A stretch of DNA of 5,266 nucleotides, taken from the NCBI GenBank assembly GCA_025352915.1, contig JANXSA010000073.1:1-5266 (forward strand), given 5' to 3'. The translations under genes and the position numbers were made by a program. Shown piece by piece: positions 1 to 5,266 of the stretch. The notes under the pieces are model-generated. The model was not told the DNA's origin, made no database searches, and saw only the letters and a program-made list of their open reading frames with translations. The DNA is from Rhodospirillales bacterium. GTDB taxonomy: Bacteria > Pseudomonadota > Alphaproteobacteria > Acetobacterales > Acetobacteraceae. How positions within the stretch are numbered: the stretch's first letter is position 1; each line of letters starts with the position of its first letter.

Positions 1-71
1 TCGAATTCTGGCAATCAAATCCATGACCAACACCCCAGATTCTCCAGCGCAAAGGCCGGATGATCGCATGA

Positions 72-108
72 CCCTGGGTGGAAACTTTTGGACGCTGTTT
101 ACCCAGGG
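72..108. repeat. 12-bp bulged inverted repeat upstream of the repB-like gene
   Basis: CCCTGGGT (72-79) is perfectly inverted as ACCCAGGG (101-108). Inside these arms AAAC (82-85) pairs with GTTT (97-100), leaving a 2-nt GG bulge and an 11-nt loop, so 12 base pairs can form. It is not followed by a T-run on the plus strand, so it does not look like an ordinary intrinsic terminator. It lies about 87 bp before the repB-like start codon and abuts a second small inverted repeat, AATCT-GGAA-AGATT (109-122). It could be an operator, a partition or recombination site, or an RNA leader hairpin. The sequence alone does not decide. Confidence 0.6.
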
Positions 109-121
109 AATCTGGAAAGAT

Positions 122-155
122 TTGCACGCTGTTTTGCAGCCTTGCACACCTTGCC
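122..155 (+). repeat. Cluster of TTGCA words
   Basis: TTGCA occurs at 122-126, 134-138 and 142-146, followed by a near copy TTGCC at 151-155. The spacings are 12, 8 and 9 bases. The cluster directly follows the inverted repeats and ends 40 bases before the repB-like start. The words are short and unevenly spaced, so this is much weaker than a true iteron array. It could mark protein binding or be chance. Confidence 0.25.
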
Positions 156-183
156 GCGCGGCATGGACGAGCGAATCCGTGGC

Positions 184-187
184 GAGG
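184..187 (+). promoter_or_regulatory. Ribosome binding site of the repB-like gene
   Basis: GAGG lies 7 bases before the ATG at 195. This supports the ATG at 195 as the start rather than the in-frame GTG at 78, which would add 39 residues unlike the family. Confidence 0.6.
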
Positions 188-194
188 CAAACAG

Positions 195-1100
195 ATGAAG
201 CCTGAACCTGCAAAGCCGGTCATGGCAGTGGCTTCGGCCTTCCATCGAACGGTGATTTCGCTGCGCTTCAGTGACATCGACGCGCTGCGTGAGGTCACGC
301 CGCAAATCAAGCAGTCCACCAAATACGCGCAGATCGCAGCATCGATCAGCGAGGTCGGTCTCATCGAGCCGCCGGTGGTGGCGCATCATCCGGCCATGCC
401 TGGTCGCTATCTGCTGCTCGACGGTCACCTTCGCATCGACATTTTGCGTAGCCAGGGCCGCGACAGCATCTCCTGCCTGCTGGCCACGGATGATGAGGCC
501 TTCACCTACAACAAGCGGATCAGTCGACTGGCGGCCATCCAGGAGCATCGGATGATTCTGAAGCTGGTCGAGAAGAAGGTCCCGGAATCCCGCATCGCGC
601 GGTCCCTCAACATCGACGTCAACACGCTCCAGATCAAGAAGCGCATGCTGGTTGGCATCTGCCCGGAGGCCGTGGAATTTCTGAAGGACAAGCCCGTCAA
701 CGCGAAGGTGTTCGGCGTGCTGCGGAACATGCGGCCGCTGCGGCAAATCGAGGTGGCGGAACTGATGGTGACGATGAACCGCTACACTGACGGGTATGCG
801 CGGGCATTGTTGGCGGCCACACCGCAGACACAGATTATTTCCGAGGCCAAGCCGAAGGCCACCAAGGGGCTGACTGAAGACCAGAAGGTTCTGATGGAGC
901 GCGAATCCGCGCAACTCGACCGCGAGGTCAAGCTGGCTCATTCGGCCTATGGGGCGGACCATCTGATGCTGGTGGTCGCGCGGGGGTATCTCGCACGCCT
1001 GCTCGAAAATCCTCGCATTGTTCGGTTCCTGACGCAGCAGCGGCCGGAGTTCCTCACGGAGTTTCGCCGAATAGCAGAGATCGACACGATGGCAGCTTAG
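195..1100 (+). CDS. ParB/RepB-like plasmid partition protein (RepB C-terminal domain family)
   Basis: A 301-residue DNA-binding protein of the ParB superfamily. ParB/RepB proteins bind centromere-like sites and work with a ParA/RepA ATPase to segregate plasmids; many stand-alone relatives sit on integrated elements with unknown roles. Residues about 18-105 form the ParB-like N-terminal domain, with the core motif LLLDGHLRIDIL at 73-84 and TYNKRISRLAAIQEH at 104-118. Residues about 128-150 look like the helix-turn-helix. The remainder (about 105-290) fits the RepB C-terminal domain, including EVAELMV (186-192), YARALLAATP (201-210) and LVVARGYLARLL (259-270). From memory, it matches the second gene of tandem RepB-like pairs in alphaproteobacteria, but the expected first partner is not recognisable upstream. 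The usual ParB CTP-binding motif GERRxRA is replaced by GHLRIDI, so CTP binding is doubtful. The start is set by a GAGG site and by family length. GC content looks lower than in the phage genes. Family assignment is firm; the biological role is not. Confidence 0.9.
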   Translation: MKPEPAKPVMAVASAFHRTVISLRFSDIDALREVTPQIKQSTKYAQIAASISEVGLIEPPVVAHHPAMPGRYLLLDGHLRIDILRSQGRDSISCLLATDDEAFTYNKRISRLAAIQEHRMILKLVEKKVPESRIARSLNIDVNTLQIKKRMLVGICPEAVEFLKDKPVNAKVFGVLRNMRPLRQIEVAELMVTMNRYTDGYARALLAATPQTQIISEAKPKATKGLTEDQKVLMERESAQLDREVKLAHSAYGADHLMLVVARGYLARLLENPRIVRFLTQQRPEFLTEFRRIAEIDTMAA

Positions 1101-1227
1101 TCCGGCTCAGCGGCCAAATCTGGATGGGGACCCGGACCCGAAAGCGCGGGGACCTTCGGAGACGCCGCACGAGGGGCGGATCGATGATGGTGGTGGGGAT
1201 GGCGGCGAACCCGTCTGGAGCCCACCA

Positions 1228-1250
1228 GGCCGGCCGCCATAGGGCCGGCC
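1228..1250. repeat. GGCCGGCC hairpin
   Basis: Two copies of the self-complementary octamer GGCCGGCC (1228-1235 and 1243-1250) are separated by 7 bases and can form an 8-bp all-GC stem. No T-run follows on either strand, so intrinsic termination is unproven. It could block read-through in both directions in the convergent region. Confidence 0.5.
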
Positions 1251-1258
1251 AAACGTTG

Positions 1259-1272
1259 CCCGGCATGCCGGG
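1259..1272. repeat. Perfect 14-bp palindrome
   Basis: CCCGGCATGCCGGG is a perfect dyad lying between the other two hairpins. It could be a protein-binding site or a small hairpin. On the minus strand it begins directly after the T-rich run of the putative tail-operon terminator. Confidence 0.5.
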
Positions 1273-1316
1273 AAAAGAGGCGGAGGGGGCGCGCTGTCGC
1301 GCGGCGCGCTCCCTCC
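1273..1316 (-). terminator. Putative intrinsic terminator of the tail operon
   Basis: Arms at 1282-1294 and 1304-1316 pair over 13 positions with one mismatch (an A opposite a C on the minus-strand transcript, a G-U pair on the plus), enclosing a 9-nt loop. On the minus strand the stem is followed within a few bases by TCTTTT (1278-1273). The stem starts 28 bp after the stop codon of the tailspike gene, where the operon should end. The T-run is short and offset by GCC, so efficiency is uncertain. Confidence 0.6.
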
Positions 1317-1344
1317 CTGTGTGGATGTCCATCGATGAAGGAAG

Positions 1345-3186
1345 TCACGGCACTCGCCGCTTCGCCAATGCCACCGACAGCGTCGCCGCCGCCAAATCGA
1401 ACGTCGCCGCGGAAATGTTCCGCGCCATGACGCGCACCGTGTTGTTCGACCACACGGCGGCATCGAGCTCGATGAATCGCGTCGACGACACCAGCGACGC
1501 CTGCGCCAGGTCGCCCGCCCTTGCCCCGCTCACCGTGACGTCGATCAGCGCCGTCGCCCCCGGCGCCAGGCTCGGGAGGTCCCAGGAGACCTCCGCCGCA
1601 AACTCGCGCCGCCCTGAGCCGAACAGCGCGCCCGTCAACAGCGGCGTGCCGTTCAGCACAGCGGGTGCCGCCTCAGGCAGCCCGTAGAGACGCAGCGACT
1701 GTAGGTCGATCGGCCCATCGAAGCCGATCACCCCCACCTGGGCATAGGCCACGGCTCCACCGACGCGGATGGTCTGCCGCCGATTGAAGTTCGCATCATC
1801 CATCGGCGCGCCGGCGTTCCAGCCCTTCGCCGGCCCGTTCCACTGCATGGTGGTGATCGACGCCAGCACGTCCCCCGCAATGTCCTCGCGGACATTCCCC
1901 GCCCCATCGAACACCCGTACGAACAGCCGCCCGCCCGAGGCGCCGCTCGTCAGCCAATGCGCCAGCGCGAACTCCTTGGCCTGGGAGGTGTCGAGCATCC
2001 ACCCCAGCCCGCGGTTCGCCGCCAGCGTCACCGCCCGATCGGTCGGCGTCAGGTCGGTCAGCCCGTTGAAGCAGAAATCCGCCATGAAGGTCGCTGTGGT
2101 GGTCGAGGTGGCGATGGTGATCAGCCCCTCCACCCCGACCTCGGTCGCTGACTGCCGGAACGCCGCCGCCCGGGTGTTCGGCACGCCGGCCAGGAAGCGC
2201 TGGAACCGCGATGCCGGCGCGCGGTGTCGGTTGATCACCGCATTGCCGCAGCGATTGGCCGTCGCCGTGTAGTCGATGCCGACCAGGTAGGTGTTGGTCC
2301 AGGCGATATCGTACTCGCAATCTTGCGCCCCGGCCGTGTGCCGCGCCGCCAGCGGCGAGCAGGCCTCCATGCGCATGTTGCGCGCGATGATGGCAGAGCC
2401 CGAGGTCTGGTTCAGGAAGGGGATGGCGATGTTGCTGCCGGCCTGGCGGAGCTCGAAGTTCGGCGCGTCAAAGACGTGGCGGTTGTGGTTGGAGTAGGCG
2501 CCCGCCTCATTGCCAAAGCGCACGCCAAACCGGTCCTGCGCAGCATTCACGCCGGTAGCCTGAGCGAAGTGGCCGCCATAGTAGCGGATCGAGGTGTTCC
2601 AGGCCGTCGCCGTCGCGCACCAGATATCGAGGCCGATGCGGTTGTTGACGATGCGCCCGAGCGTGAAGGTGCTGTCCTCGACGCCGCGGCCGTCGCCCAG
2701 CGTGCGCATGCCGATGGTGAAGCCTTCCACCCGCCGTAGCTCGATCTGCGAGGCATCGACGTTGCGCACGGTGATGCCGATGTCGGCCTCAGAGGACCAG
2801 TCCGACAGCGTTTGCCGGATCACGTTTAGGCCGCTGTAGAGCTTCTCGGCATTGCGGATGGTGCCACCATCCCCCAGCACCAGCACGGAGGTCGGCGCGG
2901 TGCCGGTGTAGCGGATGGTGCCCTGCATGATCAGGCCACGCGCCCCGCCCGGCAGGGTGACGGTGCCCGACACGTTCCAGGTGCCGGGCGGGATCATCGC
3001 GAACTTCTGGTCGGCACCCGCGCGATCGAAGGCCGCCTGGATGGCGGTGCGATCATCCGTCACGCCATCGCCCAGCCCGCCGAAATCATTCGGCAGAACG
3101 GCCTCCCGATCGCGGAGGTACTTCGCGAAGTCAGTCTTGTTCAGATTGGCGTTGAGGACCAGCAGGTCGTCGATGCGCGCCGGCAT
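1345..3186 (-). CDS. Phage tailspike protein, pectate-lyase-like beta-helix
   Basis: A 613-residue phage receptor-binding protein. Residues 1-27 form a short N-terminal piece likely to attach to the tail. Residues 33-57 (NDFGGLGDGVTDDRTAIQ followed by AAFDRAG) carry the signature of the pectate lyase superfamily 3 domain that opens many tailspikes, and IPPGTWNVSGTVTLP (65-79) is the next conserved strand. Residues about 80-320 have the Asn/Gly/Ile-rich, repetitive character of a right-handed beta-helix. Residues about 340-500 look like a beta-sandwich, perhaps carbohydrate-binding. Residues about 528-613 resemble a small beta-domain that ends many alphaproteobacterial phage tail proteins (WDLPSLAPGATA, VTVSGARAGDL, NNTVRVMARN). 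Such spikes bind and often cleave capsule or O-antigen, but I could not pick out catalytic residues, so depolymerase activity is inferred only. The ATG at 3186 is preferred over the TTG at 3198 because GGAG lies 6 bases upstream. It is the last gene of the operon, 12 bp after the tail tip gene and just before a putative terminator. Confidence 0.9.
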   Translation of the reverse strand: MPARIDDLLVLNANLNKTDFAKYLRDREAVLPNDFGGLGDGVTDDRTAIQAAFDRAGADQKFAMIPPGTWNVSGTVTLPGGARGLIMQGTIRYTGTAPTSVLVLGDGGTIRNAEKLYSGLNVIRQTLSDWSSEADIGITVRNVDASQIELRRVEGFTIGMRTLGDGRGVEDSTFTLGRIVNNRIGLDIWCATATAWNTSIRYYGGHFAQATGVNAAQDRFGVRFGNEAGAYSNHNRHVFDAPNFELRQAGSNIAIPFLNQTSGSAIIARNMRMEACSPLAARHTAGAQDCEYDIAWTNTYLVGIDYTATANRCGNAVINRHRAPASRFQRFLAGVPNTRAAAFRQSATEVGVEGLITIATSTTTATFMADFCFNGLTDLTPTDRAVTLAANRGLGWMLDTSQAKEFALAHWLTSGASGGRLFVRVFDGAGNVREDIAGDVLASITTMQWNGPAKGWNAGAPMDDANFNRRQTIRVGGAVAYAQVGVIGFDGPIDLQSLRLYGLPEAAPAVLNGTPLLTGALFGSGRREFAAEVSWDLPSLAPGATALIDVTVSGARAGDLAQASLVSSTRFIELDAAVWSNNTVRVMARNISAATFDLAAATLSVALAKRRVP

Positions 3187-3192
3187 GGCGTT

Positions 3193-3196
3193 CTCC
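3193..3196 (-). promoter_or_regulatory. Ribosome binding site of the tailspike gene
   Basis: On the minus strand GGAG occupies 3196-3193, 6 bases before the ATG at 3186. A TTG at 3198 in the same frame would overlap this site and the end of the upstream gene, so the ATG is the better start. Confidence 0.65.
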
Positions 3197-3198
3197 AA

Positions 3199-5220
3199 TC
3201 AGAGGGCGGTGGCGGTGACCGGGCCGGCGAAGGCGGAGACGTTGCCCTCGGCCGAGACGCTGCGCAGCCAGTACCAGCGGGCTTGGCCGGTGGTGAGGCC
3301 GGTGCGGTCCCAGGGCAGCGTGGTCGGCTCGGCGGCCAGCTTGGTGGCGGCAGAGAGGCTGGCGCTGCTGGCCTCGAAGATCTGCAGCCGCACCCCGTCC
3401 GCGGGAAAGCCGCCCGACAGGCGCACGCCACCCGCGATGCCGGTCGCCGCCAGGCCGGACGCCGCGGCCGGGACCAGCGCCTCCCGCCAGCCCGACACCG
3501 CGCCACTGCGCGCCTGCGCCCGCACGCGGAATGCCGTCGGCTCGCCGCTGGGGATGGCGACGGCGGTGGCGCCGAAGCCGCCGGCATAGCCCTGCCAGAC
3601 AGCGACCGAGGTGGGCCGGAACTCGATCTCGTAGCCGGCGAGATAGGCGGAGCCCACCGCCGACCAGGGCACCGCGACCGCCGTGAAGCTCACCCCGAGC
3701 GGCGTCTCCACCAGGATGGTGGCGGGCGCGGCGATCACGCCCGGGTTCGGCAGCACCACGGACGGGTTCTGCCCCGTCGCGCGCTCATCCGTCGCCGGGT
3801 TCCAGGCCCAGACGGCGGGATCCTCCTCGGCCAGTTGCAGGTTCACTCCGCCATCAGGCGCCAGCGCCCATCCCGTCACCCGTGCCGGGAATGGCGTCAG
3901 GCGTTCGAGAGCCACCGTCACCCCATCCCAGGGCCGCAGCCGCAGCGCCGAGAGGTTGGCCTGCATCGCCACCTCGCGCTGGCGGCGGTTGCGCTCCAGC
4001 TCGATTTTCATCAGGCGCTGGACTGTGGCGGCGGAGGTGGTGAGCGGGAACTCCATGTCCCGGTAGATCGCCTCGCCGCCATCCTCGGTGACGTAGTTGC
4101 TGGCCAGCAGCGGCGGCGCATCGGTCGGCTGCCAGGCGGCGGCCGGCTCGACATAGACGGCGCGCACTCCGTTGAAGAGATCCCGCCGCGGGCGCGAGCC
4201 CACGATGGTGACGTCGCCGCGCAGATCGTCGGAGGTAAGTGTCGCCGCCGGCAGCGCGGGCGCGCCCGCATGGATGTAGAAGCGCCCCCCGCTCACCACC
4301 AGCGCGCCGGCCATGGCGGCGACCAGCTTGCGGGTGATGGCGATCTTGCCCTCGCCCAGTGTGACGGCACCGTTCACGGTGTAGCGGCGTTCGGCGGTGC
4401 CATCGCGCCGGCCCATGATCTCGTCGCAGATGTTCGCGGCCGCCATGAGTGCCGGTAGGTCGATATCGGCCCAGGCGGCGCGCCACCCAAAGGGCGAGGT
4501 CAGGTACCAGGCCAGGCAGAGCGCGGGATTGTCCGACCAGCCGATGGCACCGGTGCGCGGGTCAAGAATGGTGTCAGCACCGTCGACGATGGCGGACAGG
4601 CTCGGCGCGCCGGAGGGGAAGGCTTCGGGCCGCAACTTGAGGCGCACGGCGAGATGGGCGCGGCCCTGGCCGCGATGCGCCGTGGTCCACTGACCGCCCG
4701 TGTCCGCGACGAGATTGGCATTGGCGGCCTGGCCGGGATCGCCCAGTGCGCGGTCAATCCGCAGCAGGCCGGCGAATTTCGCGTCGGTGGAGGCGGTGCC
4801 GTTGAGGAGCACGTCGCCGATGGCGCGCACGCGATGGGCGGCGAGGACCACGACGACGTGCAGGAAGCCGTCGGCGCGGCCCTCATCATCGGTGGCGGAA
4901 TGCAGGAACACGACGGGCCCAGAAGTGCGGCAGCGCCCGAAAACGATCTGGTGCTCGGTGATGGGCTGGCGGAAGGATTGGGTGCGGCCGGCGCCGGGGG
5001 TGCGGGGATCGAAGCCGGAGCCGGGACCGGTGTCCGCCCCCGGCGTGACGTTGGCGCTGCGGGCCGCGGAGGGCGACTTGGGGCGGAAGACCGCGGCACC
5101 CACGGCGGACACCACCAGGGCGGCGCCGGCGGCCGCCACGGCGCCCAGGATGCCGCCGCCGATGACGGCCGAGGCGGCGGCACCTGCGGCAGCGGCGAGG
5201 CAGGGACTGGCGAGGGGCAT
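3199..5220 (-). CDS. gpJ/TipJ-like phage tail tip protein
   Basis: A 673-residue protein of the lambda gpJ-like tail tip/central hub family, which closes the distal end of siphophage tails and carries host-recognition parts. Residues about 9-45 are an Ala/Gly-rich hydrophobic stretch, followed by a Pro/Gly-rich linker. The conserved core starts at about 79 with RTQSFRQPITEHQIVFGRCR and continues with FLHVVVVLAAHRVRAIGDVLLN split over 119-140, GWSDNPALCLAWYL (227-240), AAANICDE (260-267), RRYTVNGAV (278-286), LTSDDLRGDVTI (328-339), RRDLFNGVRAVYV (345-357) and FPLTTSAATVQRLMKIELER (391-410). Two fibronectin III-like domains are inferred at about 491-585 and 586-673. It is much shorter than lambda gpJ (over 1100 residues) but resembles compact tip proteins of other siphoprophages. 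The ATG at 5220 is supported by GGAGGGG 6-8 bases upstream and overlaps the stop of the preceding gene as TGATG, suggesting coupled translation. The tailspike gene follows after 12 bp and probably mounts on or near this hub. Confidence 0.92.
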   Translation of the reverse strand: MPLASPCLAAAAGAAASAVIGGGILGAVAAAGAALVVSAVGAAVFRPKSPSAARSANVTPGADTGPGSGFDPRTPGAGRTQSFRQPITEHQIVFGRCRTSGPVVFLHSATDDEGRADGFLHVVVVLAAHRVRAIGDVLLNGTASTDAKFAGLLRIDRALGDPGQAANANLVADTGGQWTTAHRGQGRAHLAVRLKLRPEAFPSGAPSLSAIVDGADTILDPRTGAIGWSDNPALCLAWYLTSPFGWRAAWADIDLPALMAAANICDEIMGRRDGTAERRYTVNGAVTLGEGKIAITRKLVAAMAGALVVSGGRFYIHAGAPALPAATLTSDDLRGDVTIVGSRPRRDLFNGVRAVYVEPAAAWQPTDAPPLLASNYVTEDGGEAIYRDMEFPLTTSAATVQRLMKIELERNRRQREVAMQANLSALRLRPWDGVTVALERLTPFPARVTGWALAPDGGVNLQLAEEDPAVWAWNPATDERATGQNPSVVLPNPGVIAAPATILVETPLGVSFTAVAVPWSAVGSAYLAGYEIEFRPTSVAVWQGYAGGFGATAVAIPSGEPTAFRVRAQARSGAVSGWREALVPAAASGLAATGIAGGVRLSGGFPADGVRLQIFEASSASLSAATKLAAEPTTLPWDRTGLTTGQARWYWLRSVSAEGNVSAFAGPVTATAL

Positions 5221-5266
5221 CAGCCACCCCTCCAGGCGATGGTGCAGGCGGTGATGGGGAGGCGCA
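5220..5266 (-). CDS. 3' end of an upstream tail-operon gene (partial)
   Basis: Only the last 14 codons and the stop are present (RLPITACTIAWRGG, then TGA at 5222-5220). In this frame 13 of 14 third positions are G or C, as expected for coding DNA here, and the stop overlaps the ATG of the tail tip gene. In related tails the gene before the tip protein is often an NlpC/P60-type peptidase or a small tail assembly protein, but this fragment is too short to identify. Confidence 0.55.
   Translation of the reverse strand, partial: RLPITACTIAWRGG

Larger units (their letters stand above)
1..194. other. Leader upstream of the repB-like gene; possible 3' end of an unidentified gene
   Basis: No gene is convincingly encoded here. 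One plus-strand frame is open from the window edge to a TGA at 203-205 and would overlap the start of the repB-like gene by 11 bases, as coupled genes sometimes do. Its third codon positions are only a little over half G or C by hand count, against clearly higher values in the repB-like gene, and its product contains nothing I recognise. The usual neighbour of this repB type is another RepB-like gene, but the peptide read here does not resemble the C-terminus of that family. The stretch is better described as a structured leader (two inverted repeats and TTGCA words, listed separately), possibly with a degenerate gene end. No clear sigma-70 promoter was found. Confidence 0.3.
1101..1344. other. 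Convergent intergenic region between the repB-like gene and the tail operon
   Basis: The 244 bp between two stop codons facing each other contain no credible gene. Open frames crossing it run into the flanking genes on the wrong strand, lack ribosome binding sites and give Arg/Gly/Pro-rich products. It carries three hairpin-forming sequences between 1228 and 1316, listed separately. It is also the natural place to look for a prophage attachment site, since the tail operon appears to end here. No tRNA gene, tRNA fragment or integrase is visible. Confidence 0.7.

Noticed and set aside
78..194. GTG-initiated N-terminal extension of the repB-like gene
   Set aside because: It adds 39 residues unlike the family, runs through the inverted repeat, and the ATG at 195 has a well-placed GAGG site.
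99..962. Long minus-strand open frame opposite the repB-like gene
   Set aside because: Antisense shadow of a clearly coding gene; the product is His/Arg/Leu-rich without recognisable domains.
1054..1332. 92-codon minus-strand open frame downstream of the tailspike
   Set aside because: It spans the putative terminator and the other hairpins, overlaps the end of the convergent repB-like gene and has no ribosome binding site.
1124..1687. 187-codon plus-strand open frame across the junction
   Set aside because: Most of it is antisense to the tailspike gene; the product is low-complexity and no ribosome binding site was seen.
3187..3198. TTG start adding four residues to the tailspike
   Set aside because: It overlaps the GGAG site that serves the ATG at 3186.
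3283..4458. 391-codon plus-strand open frame opposite the tail tip gene
   Set aside because: Long stop-free antisense frames are expected in GC-rich coding DNA; the product is Arg/Gly/His-rich with no family resemblance.
4500..5254. Other open frames overlapping the 5' part of the tail tip gene on both strands
   Set aside because: They are Pro/Ser/Ala/Arg-rich frame shadows, while the gpJ-like frame carries extensive conserved motifs.

Overview
The window is GC-rich DNA with strong G/C preference at third codon positions. It joins two unrelated blocks that face each other. The protein families suggest an alphaproteobacterium (an Acetobacteraceae/Rhodospirillales-like host would fit), but no taxonomic marker is present, so this is inference.

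Left block (about 1-1100, plus strand): one complete gene at 195-1100 encodes a 301-residue ParB/RepB-like protein of the 'plasmid partitioning protein RepB C-terminal domain' family. It is normally the second of two tandem RepB-like genes on alphaproteobacterial plasmids and integrated elements. The leader at 1-194 has no convincing gene but is unusually structured. It holds a 12-bp bulged inverted repeat (72-108), an adjoining small inverted repeat (109-122) and a cluster of TTGCA words (122-155).

Junction (1101-1344): this convergent intergenic stretch has no credible gene. It carries three successive hairpin-forming sequences. The one nearest the phage genes (1282-1316), followed by a short T-rich run on the minus strand, looks like the intrinsic terminator of the tail operon.

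Right block (1345-5266, minus strand, read from right to left): this is the end of a phage or prophage tail operon. It holds the last codons of an unidentified upstream gene (5220-5266), a 673-residue gpJ/TipJ-like tail tip protein (3199-5220, start overlapping the upstream stop as TGATG), and, 12 bp further on, a 613-residue pectate-lyase-like beta-helix tailspike (1345-3186). The tip protein probably forms the central hub at the end of a long flexible tail. The spike probably attaches near it and binds or cuts surface polysaccharide, so the pair would set host range.

I found no tRNA, rRNA, CRISPR array, transposase or integrase. The most interesting aspects are the structured repB leader, the solitary RepB paralogue with a divergent CTP-binding motif, the abrupt plasmid-like/phage-like junction, and a compact tip-plus-spike adsorption module with a reusable C-terminal spike domain.
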